From Rostratula benghalensis (taxonomy: Eukaryota > Chordata > Aves > Charadriiformes > Rostratulidae): a stretch of 64,000 nt of DNA. Where the stretch lies: positions 6,446,182 through 6,510,181 of the forward strand of contig VXAI01000015.1 of assembly GCA_013399305.1 (NCBI GenBank), given 5' to 3'. Both the position numbers and the translations under genes were made by a program. The notes beneath the pieces are model-generated. The model saw nothing but the letters and a program-made list of their open reading frames with translations. It had not been told where the DNA came from and did not search any database. Below, piece by piece: positions 1-13,528 of the stretch (position 1 is the stretch's first letter; each line of letters begins with the position of its first letter).

Positions 1-458
1 AATGTTTCAAGAAAATGAATATCCCCTTTCTAAGGTTGTTTGTTGTTCTCCTTGGTTATTTTGTCTGGATGTGAATATATAAAGTTTAGTTATATTCACA
101 TCTGTATGTATGACACATGCTTCTGTTATTGCTGCTTGAATAAGTCTGCCTGTATTTTTCTTTGGGGTTTTGGATTTGGTTTTTGAGCTACTTATTTTGC
201 TTCTCTCAATCAAAGACTGCTCCTGCAGCCACATGTCTCTTTGCCTGCTGTGGTGTTTGCTTTCTTCTCAAACCAGAGCTCTGATAAAATGGTTTGGTGG
301 TTGTTTTTTTGGTTGGTTTTTTTTTTTTTTATTCCAATCAGTTCTGAAAGGTTTTTGCATCTACCAGCCCTGTTTGCCTCCTTCCTCCCCTCGAGTTCAC
401 CTTGCCCAGCCTCTGTCTGTTGGTCTAATATTTTGATTTCCCTGTTTCAACTTTGTAG
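1..458 (+). other. PITPNM2: PITPNM2 intron (5' part outside window)
   Basis: T-rich sequence leading to the acceptor at 457-458. No upstream PITPNM2 coding exon was recognised. It presumably belongs to the intron before the first exon seen here. Confidence 0.7.
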
Positions 459-3400
459 CAGATGTTGTTCAGTCTCATGGTGCCGTCTTCATGGAAAACG
501 CGTCCCTGTCCACCCCCATTTCAGCCCCTCAGTTCAGGGGCTTCCGGAGGGCCAGTGAGATCAGCATTGCCAGCCAGGTCTCAGGAATGGCAGACAGTTA
601 CACTGCTTCCAACATAGCCAACAGTAAGTGTTTCACCCCCACCCCACCTTGAAACCCCCTCCCCGCGCGCTGCCGCACCGCTCTCTCAGCGCCACGCAGC
701 TTCCGTCCGTCTGTCTGTCCGTCTGTCTGGGGTTGTGCTTTCCATTTTTAACCAAAAGTTGGAAATATTCCGCCTCTTCGCCCAGTTTTGTAGTCAGTGC
801 CGAGGTGTTACCGTACCCCCTGGAGGAACTGATGGTATATTTGATTGTAACACAGAAGCCACTGCTGTGTTACGCCTGTTGGACCATGCTAGTGATAAAT
901 TATTTAAAAAATACAATAATAATTGATAACTCTGAACACCATTAGGCGTCTGTGCGTGCTGAGGGTTAATCCAAGGCGCTGCTGTTGATAAGTTCTGCAG
1001 AACTGGTAGGGATCAGCAGTGCCAGACTGATAATGCAGGACGTGGCATGTGGCTTGATGCAGATCACTTAAATGTCATCCACAAAACCAGGGATGAGTAA
1101 GCCCCTCCGTAATGCTGAGAGGGAAGAACAGGTTTGGGTTATTTATTACTTTGCAGCAGAAATTCAGCTCTTTTGTAGCCCGCAGGGCAGCTCAGAGACT
1201 CAGCCAGTTACAGCCCATATCCCAGAGCGGAATCAGGAAAGAAAGGGATTTTTTTATTTGTTATTTCTCCCAAGACCTGTATAACTTCCCAGCTAATACA
1301 GTGGAGAGCAATGGCCTTTGTTAACAGTTCAGCCCCTTCTTCATTTCAGCTGAAGTGTGAGATTAACAGTCTGTGTTCTCAGGGGGCTTTGATAATTCAG
1401 ACAGGAAAAAGCTGAAAACTAAACAATTTAAAAAAAAAATTATAGTAATTAAAATAAAAAATAATCAAAACAACACCATCACGCACACACACCCCCCAAA
1501 AAAAAAACCTTCAGCCCAAACTCTTGTTCCAGAAAGTGGCAAAAATTTAGAAATACTTCATTCCTGGCTCATTAGACAATGTAGGGCTATGAAAGACTCA
1601 CTTCGTAATTAATTGCTGAGGTTAATAATGCTCCCCCAGGCAAGTGTTAGTTACTGAAGGTCTGTGGGTGCTGGTCAGGGTCTGCTGTAACTTCTTTCCC
1701 TGTTTGAGGCAACACTCAGCAGCAGGAATATACTGCCTGCACCCTGGCAAATGAGTTTCTCCTTCCCAAATTGCATCCGAGAGCCGACACCACACTCCCG
1801 TGTGCATTCTTGTATCTGTCCTGGTAAGACATCCTGCCAAATGCTTGCTAAATATTAATGTGCTTGGGAAGCAGGCTCCTGGGGGAGAAGATGTTTGTGT
1901 TGTGCTGGTTTCATGCCCACGGAGAGCTTGCCGAGCTCAGACGGCCGGGATGGGAAGTGACGGGGGTGGGGGTGGTTGTTGGTCATGAAGTGTTTATGGT
2001 GGGGTGATGCCTGAGGGCCCACATGATGTGACAGAGGGACAGGGGACGCTGCCTCTGCGAGTTGACGGCAGGATCAGGCCCATGCAATGCTTGCCTCTCT
2101 TTGCTTTCCCCATGCTCCCCTCCCCCCCCAGTTATTTAGCTTCTGGTTTGTGTAATTTATTGCTCTACACACTTCACAGCCATCAAAACCTGTTTCTGAG
2201 ATGGGAGAGGAAGAGTCCTGCCCTGGCGGGGGCTGCACACATACCCTGACCCCACGTGCAGCCTGTCCCAGGGGTGTCACAGCCCTTTCCTTCACCTCCC
2301 AGGTGCTGATGTGTCCTCTGAGACCTCCCTCTGGCTTTGCAGCTCTTGTGCTCGGCCTTATTAGCGCAGTGTTAATGTGAAGCTGCGGCGCTGAGGGTTG
2401 GATGTGGTCCATGCTTACCCTGCAGGGAGAGGTGGAGGAGGTCCAGAGGGACACTGCAAATCCATGGCTCCCTCCCATGGGTGCAGCTTCCCTTGCACAG
2501 TGAATTTCTGGAGGATGAAACTGGTGTTGCCTGCGGTGTGTGGGTGCCATAAGTAGTGTGATTTCTGCTTTTTTTTTTTTTAAAAAATTTTATTTTTCCT
2601 TTCAGAAACCAAACACCACGTTAATTATTGTAGAGGGTTTAGCCTTCTGTCCCAACTTGCCCTCCCTCACAAGTCCCCAACACAAACCTCATCCAAGAGA
2701 CTTAGACAGCATAAACATGAAATCCTTTTGAAGGGAAGAAAGCTCAAAGGGCCATGGAGTCAGGCTGCAGACTCCGCTCTTCGGATGCCCAACCTGGACA
2801 TCAAGACAGGTATTCTGGAGATATCCACTCCAGTCAACCTCCTCTCTCATTCACTAGTCACAGAACTTCACAACAAATCTATGCACTTTCACTGAGGCAC
2901 TTGCAATTTCTGATTACATTTTAACAAATTATTCTGTCACTTGGCTCTAAAGATCGATCATAACACAGCTAACAACTTGGCAAGAGCAGTTCTTCTGGGC
3001 AGAGCCATAAGGACAACGCTTCTGCCTCCACCACTGTCTTGTGAGCATGGAAGAGCAAATTCTGCCTGCTTCCTACAAAGAATCTGAAATTACCCAAGCT
3101 GGGGACTTGCATGAGAAATGAAAGGTTGGGACATGACCAGGAGCTGCCAGTTTGGAAGACGGGGAGACAGAAATAGCTGCGAGGAGGTACCTGTGTGCTC
3201 TGGAAATGCCATGTTGATCCATCAGTGCCCTCCTCCTCCTTCCCATGGCTCTTCAGAAAAGCAAGGGCCATTAGGATGATGATGATGGTGGCCTGGGCAC
3301 TCAGCACAGCCAGGGCTGGATATGGGGATGTGCCGATGCCATAACTCTCTGCACGTTGCTGTGCTGGGAGCTTTGTGCAGGTCTCTGGAAGGAGCTGGTG

Positions 3401-6400
3401 GGTCTGTTTTTTTCAGTTCAGCATCTGTGCACATCACCAGCTAGATTTCCCTTACCAAGAGGGGTTTGGTGGATTGTACCTGATACCTGGCAGCTTTCCT
3501 GGAAGTCCGTAAAAAGGGAACGTTGTCACAGAGAAAAGGCAAGCTGGAGAAAGCTCTTGTCAAAGCCCCAGCTTGCAGCCTGCATGCAAACGTAGCTCCT
3601 TCTGTTGCTCTCTTATCTGATCCATCTTCTCTTTCCATGGCTGCTTTTCCAGGCCAGAGCATGTGGGGCTTGAAGAGGGGAAAAAAAAAAAGCAGCAGCC
3701 CTTGCCTTTGGGATCTGGGACATTGGGCTAAGATGTGTTCATTGGAGTCAGAAAGGATGTGTGTGCAGGCAGAGCTCAGGGCAGCCTTGAAGTGTGGTGG
3801 GTGAATGGTGGCCATCGGTCACTTGTGTGCTAGTTGGTGACTTCCCAGGGAAGAAGCTCTTCAGTGCTGTTGTAACCTTCCTCACCCAAAATCCCAGTGT
3901 ATTTTTCGGTCCCATGTGCAATGGATTCCTGGCACCCCTGGACACTTCTCTTGTTGACCGCTGCAGAGGATGTGCTCCTGGGGAGGCTGGGCTGGATGTC
4001 CCCATTGCCTACAATGTGCTAGCCCAGAAGGGCAACCAGGACTTGTTGGGGACTGCCAGGCCCAGCAACATGTGCCACACACTCTGCCTTGTGGTGCCTT
4101 TTAGCATCTCCTGTGGGTTCCCAGCATTCAGATCCTCTTTAGTGTGGCCAGTATCTGGGTGCTAAAGAGTCTTTTATTTCTTGGTGAAAGCTAAAGGAGT
4201 TGGAACTGGGACCATTGATGGCCTGGGAATGTGCTGTGGTGGGCAGAGCACACACATTCTTCCTCCCACAGCTCCAAGGAGACGGGTTTCTGTCTTATGT
4301 TTCATCTCATTGCCCGTGAGCCTTGGACCCCTAACCTGGGGTCTGGAGTAACAGCCAATTAATACCTGCCCTCTAGTGCCTTCCTGTTTACTTAAAGGAG
4401 AGCTTTAGTGGTGGTGTCCCTGTGTGTTCCTCCCTTGGTTTGAGCAAACACTGAGCCCTGGGGTGGATGTTCCCTCTTAGCAGTGCAACCAGCCAGGGAG
4501 CAACCTCCAGGCATTCCTGGAGCAAGGAGCCAGAGCCTCAAAGTACCGTTTGAGATGGAGACCATGAGTGCATGTGAACCCCCTTTGTCTGAACGAGTCT
4601 TTTCCTTCCAGTTGCTGCCAAGTGGTGGGGAACCAAAAGGATTGACTACGCTCTCTACTGTCCTGATGCTCTGACAGCTTTTCCAACAGTGGCTTTGCCA
4701 CACCTCTTCCATGCAAGCTACTGGGAGTCCACAGACGTTGTCTCCTTCCTGCTGAGACAGGTAGGGTTGTCCTCTGGCCCCAGTCTCCCTTGGGCTGGAA
4801 AATATTTTGTGCTCTTTGGTTTTGTCACTGCACCTTTTGTAACTCTCGCTGATGGGTAGAGCTGAAAAAATATCCTTTGCCATTGCAGATGGATTTTCTT
4901 TTCCATCTTTTTAATTCCTCGCCTGTGCTGTTATTAGAGCTGCCCCCACATACACGTCATGGGTGTGTGCTCTCACACCTGGTTAGTTTTGGTCTGGGTT
5001 TTATCGTTGGAGCAGGTTTCAGATGGGCTCACCAAGGAGCCATGGAGTGAGCCCAGGGCTGTTTCCTATCGGATCCGAGTGGTAAAAAGTTGGTGGCACT
5101 TATTTCCTGAAGTGAGCTGTTCTCTGTGTGTGCAAGTTTGGATCTCAAATCTGAAACTTAAAGAAAACTTCTCAATGTACAAATAAAAATAGCATCAAAT
5201 ACAGTAAAACTGAAGGAAAAGTTTTGTATGAATTGGAGAGGAGGTGAAAGACAGCTCGGTTGTCCGTTTTGGCTTCTGTGTTATTGTGGTCTCCTCTAGG
5301 AACTCAGACAATCGTCACTGCTTTGGGATTTAGTCTTTGTTCCTCCAGCACAAAGCAGTTCTCTCGGGGCTAGCTAAACGAGGATTGCTGGTGTTTGGAG
5401 TCCAACACCTCAGACTTCAGCAACCTATATTTGGCCTGAGATGTAAATCTACTGTTTAAAACATGTTTTTCCTAAAAATAAATATTTTTCATTCAGTTCC
5501 TTGGGGATGGGGGGGAGTTATTTGCCTTACAGAGTATGAATCCCCCAAGGAATGGTACTTAGAGAATAGAATTGGAAGAAACAAAACTAAAAGCGACTCT
5601 GTGGATTGCATTGCCCACTTTGGCGCTTGGGTTTGCTTTGTGTTAGCTCCGCTGTTAAAGCCGTCGTCACTCTCTTCCAGCCTCCTCAGCTGCAGCTCTC
5701 AATTAGTTATGACTCTGTTGGCAAACTTTGTTTCAGTGCTTATCTTCCAAATAGTCTAGGAACCCATAAACAACAGAGATGCCAGTGCTTGTGGCAGCTG
5801 AGCGGTGGTGATAAATCCGGTGAGACCCTTTCTTCTCCGGCTGTATCTCGCCCAGCAAGACACCTCTGTGCTTGCACACACCTTGTCAGATCAGCTGCTG
5901 TGAAACCCCAGCCCCACATCCAACTCAGCCCTAATGGGGCTGAAGAGAGAGAGGGCATGTTCCTACTCATTGTGCAGGAGCAGGAACAGTCACAAAAGGC
6001 TCGTTCCCAAAATGCTGTACTTGAGAAATATCCAGTCGCTCGGGATTCGGCCTAAACCCAGGTCTGTAGCACAGCGTGGTGCTTCATATCCATCCATGCA
6101 AAGCCTGAGTAGTCTGGGACCCCTCGATGCCTGTCTCTACTTGTTTGTCTCTGTCTTGAGAGCAGGATTTTTCTTCTTCCCTGTCTTCTTGCTGTCCTTC
6201 CAGAGCACCATGCCACTTCTTCCCCTAATAAGGACTTGTTTCTAATCGTCTTTGAAAGTTATCTCTGGACAAAATGTAAAAGTAAGCTGTTGAATAGTTT
6301 TAGCCTCCAAAGGCTTGTTAAAACAAGCCTAAATAGGCCTCAAAATAGATTCCTGATTTAAATAATTTTCAGTAAAACTTGCTATTTTGTTTATCTTGGA

Positions 6401-9400
6401 TTTCCATAAACTCCCTCGCCAGCAAGCTCATCCTCCCTGGGGTCCTTTTTCCATTTCCCTGGAAGAAAAACAGCTTCAGCTCTGCAAAGCAAGCTGGTGT
6501 GTGTCAGACCACTACAGCCTGGGTCAGCTGGAGAGCTGGTGGCCACACATAGTATGTTCAAGACCTTGTAAAAGAGCCTACATTTAAGAGGATCCTGGAT
6601 ATTTTGGAGAGGGAGTGGGGGGTCAGTAATGACTATTATTGATTTCAGAAGAATTATCTGTGCAGGGTCACCTCATAGCCTTACAGCAGTCTTTGATGTG
6701 ACCCCTCACCTTTGGGCTCTGTGGTATTATTCTTCCTATTCCCTTCTAGAGCCTAAAAGCAGTCTATGTAGGATCTAACCCTGCTTCTGCATCCCTACCT
6801 GCACCCTGGTGACAGGCAGGAATTGCCTCTAAAGGCTGGCTGGTGGGCACCACCTTGCTTCCTCTCTGATCTTTGCTGTGGTGCAGTAACGTAGCCACCA
6901 GCACAAAGTCCTTGAGCTCAGTCAACCTTGGAGACAAGGTCAGGATGGACAGACACACTGGGCTCTCACTTGTGTGTGGCTGAACCAGACCCTTGTGTGC
7001 CTCTGCTGCGGTCATATCGAAGGCTTTGTCTCCTCTCAAAATGAGGGGGCAGGAGCCATCCAAAATGTGTGTAAATGGAAATAAGAAATGAGTTGGAGGA
7101 ACGGTACCTGTCAGTGTGAGGTTGGTCAGAGCAGCCTCAGCTGGATCTGTTACAGGAACGGCAGAAAATGTGCTTTTGTGAAGCAGAGGGGTCTCCCAGA
7201 GGCCACGGAGAGAGGCTAACGAACGCCTTGAGGAAGGACAGATACCTTAGTGCAGAGCTCGTCCTGCTGCGTTTGAGTCAGTTTTGTATCTCCTGATAAT
7301 CTCAATAACCCATGCCCCAGCTAGGATTAAGTCAGCGCTGGCTGCAGGCTTCGCTAGTTCAGAGGAGACTACTTGTCCCTGCAATTAAGGGAGCATCCAG
7401 TAAAACCAGAAGCTGACAAGCCAAATACCCAGCAGGAAAACTCAAGCTGCTTCTGTCCAGACTTTGCCCTTACTCAGCGCTGGCTCGGGAGGTGCAGAAC
7501 AGGGTGGAGGGAAAAGAAGAGGGGGGGTCACTCTGCCGAGTGGCTGATGTGTCGGTGGGATCTGTCCTCTCGCAGGTGATGAGGCACGAGAACTCGAGCG
7601 TTTTGGAGCTGGATGGGAAGGAGGTGTCTGTTTTCACCCCCTCCAAGCCCCGAGAGAAGTGGCTCCGCAAAAGGACGCATGTGAAGCTCCGGGTAAGGGT
7701 GATTTCAGGCTGCAGTGGGTGGGAGCAGTGTCATGTTAGAGGGGTTTCAATTTAGGCTGCAGGAACAGCACTGAAGGTGGCCAACCAGTGTCTGTCCACA
7801 GCTGAGACAGAAGATCCCATTGCACTGCTGGTGTGTATTTGTGATTATATCCTGCCCATGTGGTTGTGAAAGAGTAACTCAAAAAGATCTGTACCAGCAA
7901 GGTCTGCTCTTGGCCTTAAGTCTATGAAAAATGCAGAAAGTGTTGGCTGTGGGTCAGGGAAAGAAAAGGAATGTCTTTCAAAGTCCAGAAATGCAAGTTC
8001 TCTGCTCGGTAAATGCCCTTCGCTCCCACTAAACGTCTCCAGTTCCCGAAAGAGGGCAGTTCTCTGCTAGAGCTGAGACAACGGCAGCGAATTTCTCTGG
8101 CAGCTGTTTGCATTGTCTCTTAAATCCAAAGTGTAAGAGTTAATAGACAGTATTGGAATTGCACGTACAAATTGCCATTGAAATTGGCTTTTCAGCCATG
8201 TACACTCAAACCCACCCCATCAGCGTGAGGCCCACTCTCACCTCTGCCACAGGTCAAATCCTTTTCCAAAGCTGCGAGCTGTGGGTGGAGTGGAGGGGGG
8301 GGTATGGCACAGAGAAACCCACGCTCCAATTTGTCCCATTATATTTGGCATTTCCCTGTAAGGCTGTCTATCACTGCAAACAGTTTGGTTTTGGTTTTTT
8401 TTTTTCCTTCTTGTGCAGAACGTCACAGCCAACCACAGGATAAATGACACCATTGCTAATGAAGATGGGCCCCAGACCTTAACTGGAAGGTTTATGTACG
8501 GTCCATTAGATATGGTGACACTCACAGGAGAGAAGGTACTGTGTCTGCTACGGGGTTGCACACCACGTGGTGAAAAGTGAGGGGGCTGGAGGTGGTTCTG
8601 GCCAGCACTGCCTTGGTCCCTGACAGGGTCTGCTACCCTTACATCTTGGCCAGGTTCCCCTGCAGACCTGTTATGCCTCCTGTCAGGAACAGTGTTCATC
8701 ATGGAGGTCTTCACCACCAAGGCCAGGCTTCGTTCCAGCATCCGGCTGTTTGGGTGCTTCTCAGCTCAGATCTGTGAAGTGCAGAGGGTGGAAGCAGGAC
8801 CCAGCCCTGCTGCTGCCCAAAGGGACTTGGGTGGAAGGTCCCCCTGCTTGGCCTGTTGTACTTATCTGTGTCTTTAATGCTGGTGTTGACTCAGCCTTGC
8901 TGTCTTCCCAGGTGGACATCCACATCATGACCCAGCCACCATCAGGAGAGTGGGTTTACTTTGACACTGAGATCAGCAACAGCAGTGGCAGAATTTCTTA
9001 TGTCATCCCTGAGAACCGGCGCCTGGGCATCGGCGTGTACCCTGTCAAGATGGTGGTCAGGTGAGGTACCTTGAGATGCCAGGGCTTAGTTTGCCAGAGG
9101 AATAAGAGAGGAATTTGATGACTGTAGGATATGGACCCTCCATAGAGGGACAGCTCTCTGTGTTGGGTGGGTTCAGAGCCTGGTTTGCCAGCAACCAGGG
9201 ACAAAGCCATTTGTATTCTGTGGCTGTAAGAGGAAGATCCACATTTTATTCTGACTCCTGTGTCATCAACAGCATGGCAATTGAGCTCCTATTGCAGGAG
9301 CAGGCCTTCTGCACCACAGACATATGGCCTCACAGTCATCTGCAAAACTGCACAACTGAGCATAAATTAAAGACTATAAACTTGTCCTTGAGGGACAGAT

Positions 9401-12289
9401 CTTTGTAGTAGTGATAATTCACAGCCCAGGGGTTCCAGCTCAACTCCAGTTGCTGGTGTTGAGCTCTGAAAGGGAAAGGAAGGGAACATTCTCTCAGTGG
9501 AGATCCCAGCAATGGTTTTCTGGAGTTGTTTTTTTAAGTCACTGGCACTAGAGTACTATTTCCATCCCACTTTAGCACAGAAGCCCTTGTGCAGTGCCCA
9601 TCACTGCTGTAATTGGGGGTCTGGTTGCTGTCAGACCCTTTGAGCCAGATCTGGGTGCTGCTTTGGGCTTGCAGTGCACTGCAGGACTTGGTGGTACCTT
9701 CTTGATGCCTCTAAGTACCTGCATCCCTTTCAGGGGTGACCACACGTACGCAGACAGCTACATCACGGTGCTGCCGAAGGGGACGGAGTTCGTGGTGTTC
9801 AGCATCGATGGCTCCTTTGCAGCCAGCGTGTCCATCATGGGCAGCGACCCCAAAGTCCGCGCCGGAGCAGTCGACGTTGTCAGGTCAGCAGCAGGGGCTG
9901 GGGCAGTGGCTGTGTTTCACCCTCGTGAAACAGAACACCTGATCTAGGTGTTCCTGCTCTGGCAGGGGGACTGGACTGGATGATCTTTCAAGGTCCCTTC
10001 CAATCCCTGAGAGTCTGTGATTCTGTGATTCTGTGTCACTCCTAAGTCTGGGATCCGATGACTTGTGTCTCTCTTCCTAGGCACTGGCAAGACCTCGGCT
10101 ACCTCATTATCTATGTCACGGGCCGCCCCGACATGCAGAAGCAGAGGGTGGTAGCGTGGTTAGCACAGCACAACTTCCCCCATGGGATTGTCTCCTTCTG
10201 TGATGGGCTCGTTCACGACCCGCTGCGGCACAAGGCCAACTTCCTGAAATCCCTCATCACGGACGTAAGCCTGGGTCTGCTGAAATGGGATTGTAGCACG
10301 GGTTTAGATTGCTCCTTGTCCAACTGCACCAGTCTCTTGGCAGCCATGTGACCCGCAGTGGAAGATTAATCTCTTCATTTTATTTTCATCCTTTTATTGC
10401 TCTACAAAAGTGTCTACGCTGTTAAAATGTGTCATCTCTGCTCTGCGCTGCTCCATTTCATCACTGGTCCTTCCAGCACCAAATGCCTGTGGAGGCAGCT
10501 GTGCCTCCAGTCCTGCACTTGTTTCACCTCTTTGGTGGCTTCCTGGCTGCCTGTGGTGGAACCCAGCAGGTCTGAGGGGGCACGGAGCTGCTGCTGAAAT
10601 GGCCTTGCACCACCCAGCCTTAGTGGGAGACTCCAGAGTGTTTTCCCAAATGTTTGGTCCCAGGGAGGTCTTAATATCACTCAGCCCACAGTCTCAGAAA
10701 AGTTCCAAATAAAACAAGTTTTTCTCTGTCTGGCAAGTGAAGGAACTCCCAGTGTCCTGAGGACTTGTGCCCTGCCTCGAACAGCAGAAAAAGCCCCTCG
10801 TTAACTCTCTTTTTGGCTGAGTCACAGCGGTGGGAGCAGCTGGCCCTTACTTGCTGCCTGCTCTCCCTTGTCCTCCAGAAGAACAAGTTTGTGACCAGGC
10901 TCAGAGTTTTCCTTTCCATCTCCCTGGCCTGCCTGCAGCTCTGGGGACAAAGCTGGCCAGCCTGTGGTGGCAGCAGTGTCTGCACATCCTCTGCCAGCCC
11001 CTGCCTCAGCCCACTAAGGAAAGGGTTGGCCAGGAGCTGCTTTCTGCTGGGAGTGGAGGCAGACGACTCCCTGTAAAGCAGCAATCTTTTGCTCCCTGTC
11101 CCTTCTCCCTCTGCCCAGCAGAGTTAAACAGCAGAATCACATGCACCAGCACGGCCAGTGGAGGGGAACGCTCCCCGCTAATGATCACTGCGCTGGGGGA
11201 TTGCAAACTCCTCCTCTCCACCGGTGACAAGCAGGCGGTGAAGTGTGCGGCGTCCCTGCCCCCTGCAGACCTCAAGGGAAGGCTGTGGATCAGCAAGTGG
11301 AGATCTGCTTTCATATTGCTGTTCCTCCTCTTGTTCTGCCCTGTGAACATCCCCAGCTCGGTTAATTAGCACTTGGCACAGCGGTGCATTATCTACCTGG
11401 GAACTTACATAAGTTACTGACCAAGTTACTTCCCCCAAATGCTACTTAAAATCAAATAAAACCAAGCCCTGCCTGTTGAGCACCAGGCTCCCATATGTTC
11501 TGACCGCCTGTTGCTTGCTTTCCCCACAGCTCCACATGAGGATCCATGCAGCATATGGATCTACAAAGGACATCTCTGTGTACAGCTCCATCAGCCTCCC
11601 ACCCACGCACATCTACATCGTTGGCCGACCCACCAAGAAGCTGCAGAGCCAGTGCCAGGTAGGAGCCGGCTTGTCTGAGCCCTGCAGCTGCTGCCAAGGG
11701 CCTCCCTTGGGAGGGTGATGGGAATTTGGTCATCTTCAAGCTGGTGACTGAGCTGGTGTTTGCCAAGAGGACAGGAACCGTCCCACAGACCAGGACCCAT
11801 CACATCTCTTAGAGTGGTTCCACGCCTTGTATGTGTGTAGGTCACCCCAGAGAACCCCAGAGAACCTGTTTGGCTGTCAGTGGCTATCAGGGAAACGTGT
11901 TCCATCCCTCTTTAACACCTGCCCTCATCCCTCTTGCCCTGCAGTTCATCACGGAGGGGTACGCGGCCCACCTGGCCCAGCTGGAGTACAACCACCGCTC
12001 ACGCCCCGCCAAGAACACCGCCCGCATGGCGCTGCGGAAGGGCAGCTTCGGGCTGCCCAGCCAGGCCGAGTTCCTGCGCAAGAGGAATCACCTGCTGCGG
12101 ACCATCTCCTCCCAGCCTTCGGCCACCAGCGGCGGCGCTGGCCACCGCCCCGAGCGCACCCAGAGCCAGTCTGACAGCGACAAGGAGAGGGACAGAGAGC
12201 GCAGCCAAAGAAGCATGAGCATCGCCACGGGGTGCTGGGGCCGGAGCACGGCGTCCCGACTGGAGTCTGGCCTCTTGGGGCAGAAGTAG
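459..12289 (+). CDS. PITPNM2: PITPNM2, C-terminal part (nine coding exons), membrane-associated phosphatidylinositol transfer protein 2
   Basis: Coding exons 459-623, 4612-4760, 7576-7692, 8419-8535, 8912-9060, 9734-9883, 10081-10264, 11530-11658 and 11945-12289 (TAG stop). All have AG/GT borders and the phases chain without a break, giving about 500 codons. The gene begins upstream of the window; the human protein is about 1,350 aa, so the N-terminal PITP domain is not seen. Exon 2 here carries the end of the DDHD domain ([15 protein letters not shown], then [14 protein letters not shown]). The last exons carry the LNS2 domain, from VVFSIDGSF to [11 protein letters not shown], followed by a basic, Ser-rich tail. 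The family (Nir/RdgB) exchanges phosphatidylinositol and phosphatidic acid at ER-plasma membrane contacts; LNS2 senses phosphatidic acid. The wording matches PITPNM2 better than PITPNM1 or PITPNM3. The 5' limit at 459 is the first acceptor seen; 462 is an alternative. Confidence 0.95.
624..4611 (+). other. PITPNM2: PITPNM2 intron
   Basis: A 4.0 kb intron between a GTAAGT donor and a CTTCCAG acceptor. The flanking exons join as codon phase 1 (A + TT, Ile), giving IANIAAKWWG. Inside are short A/T runs and plain unique sequence. No further exon or recognisable transposon was found. Confidence 0.85.
4761..7575 (+). other. PITPNM2: PITPNM2 intron
   Basis: A 2.8 kb phase-0 intron. The flanking exons join as [13 protein letters not shown], the expected protein continuity, so no exon is missing inside. 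Nothing else was recognised. Confidence 0.85.
9941..10037 (+). mobile_element. CR1 LINE 3' end fragment
   Basis: The sequence runs from a 'gatctaggtgttcctgctctggcaggggg' type segment through 'gatgatctttcaaggtccct' to a terminal run of TGTGATTCTGTGATTCTGTG. This is the known 3' end of avian CR1 with its octamer repeats. It is in sense orientation in the 197-bp PITPNM2 intron between 9883 and 10081 and stops about 44 bp before the next exon. It is heavily 5' truncated, as is usual for CR1. Confidence 0.85.
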
Positions 12290-13454
12290 CCAGGCCAGAG
12301 CCAGCGACTGTCGGCTGTAGCCACCAGAGGAGAAAACAGAAGGAAAGAGGGACGAGTCCGGCGTTACGGGCTGGAGGGGTAAATATGGTGCTACTTTAAT
12401 AACATCATGGTATTCTGGGAAGAGACGGGATGTTTCCCACGCAGAAGGTGCAGGCCTTGCAGCGGGAGCGTCAGGTTTGTGCAGCATGAGCCCAAGGAAC
12501 AGCTGGAAATTGGGGGGGAGGGAAGTCTCCAGGTCAAGATCGCGCTCTCTCCTGCCTCCTTCTCTTATCCAGGTTTAGTGACTGTAAATACGTGCCTCCT
12601 CGCCTTGTTAGCCATCGCTCCGATACGCGTGACCGAGAGCTGTCCTCAGAGCCACAGGAACAGGGGATGAGGCTGGGGGAACTGGTTCTTGGTTGTCCCA
12701 GGAGTCAGGCGGAGGTGCTTTGCCGATGCCGGCGCGGGGTGGGTTTGGGGGGCGATAAGCACGTTGTTTCCCTGGCACAGACAGCCCCAGGCGAGGGATT
12801 GATCGTGGGCTGTGCCGGGCAGAGCAACCGAGAGCTTTTCCTGGTCAAAGAGCTTCAAGTTCAGCCACTTCTCTCAAGGAGTGCGTGCAGTGGCAAAGCG
12901 TAACGATGTATGGATGCCGCTGGTAGAGGCAGAATGTCAGCAGACTCATGCCCAAGAAAGCGGGGTCGTTATTGTTATTACTGTTATTTTTTAAAGAGAC
13001 CTTTTCGAAGCCGATGGAATTTAATGCATTGACCTATTAAAAAAAGGAATACAAGCTAATTTGTTTGAGCTGTTACAAACCTCAGACACTTAATTTGCTG
13101 TTAAACTCTCCAAATAATCTTGCTCTATAATATTTCCAAAAGTAACCACCGTATATTTGGAAGCAGCTGGAGGCACTCAGCAGCTAGATTACGTTGCAGT
13201 TCTTCTCATCCAAATGCAGGGTCGGACTCTCTCAACACCCACCTCTGAGACGTTTCCTTCTTCCCAGGTTCTCTCCAGGTTCAGTAGCAGCTTTCATGGG
13301 AACTAAACTCACTTCTTTTACCTGTAGTTACTGAACTGTAAAACCTCATTGTTTTTTGCACTGATGATTTTTAGAATGGAAACCTGTTACCATCTCATGT
13401 AGCTACACCTAACTGTTTGTAGTGCATGACAATGAAATATTGCTAAGCCAGGGT

Positions 13455-13528
13455 GTGTGTGTATATATACATATATGCATATACATATGCACACACACGT
13501 ATATATATGTATATGTATATATATTTAA
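13455..13528. repeat. Compound TG/TA/CA microsatellite
   Basis: Alternating purine-pyrimidine run of GTGTGT, TATATACATA and CACACACG units inside the PITPNM2 3'UTR. It is likely to vary in length between individuals. Confidence 0.85.
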
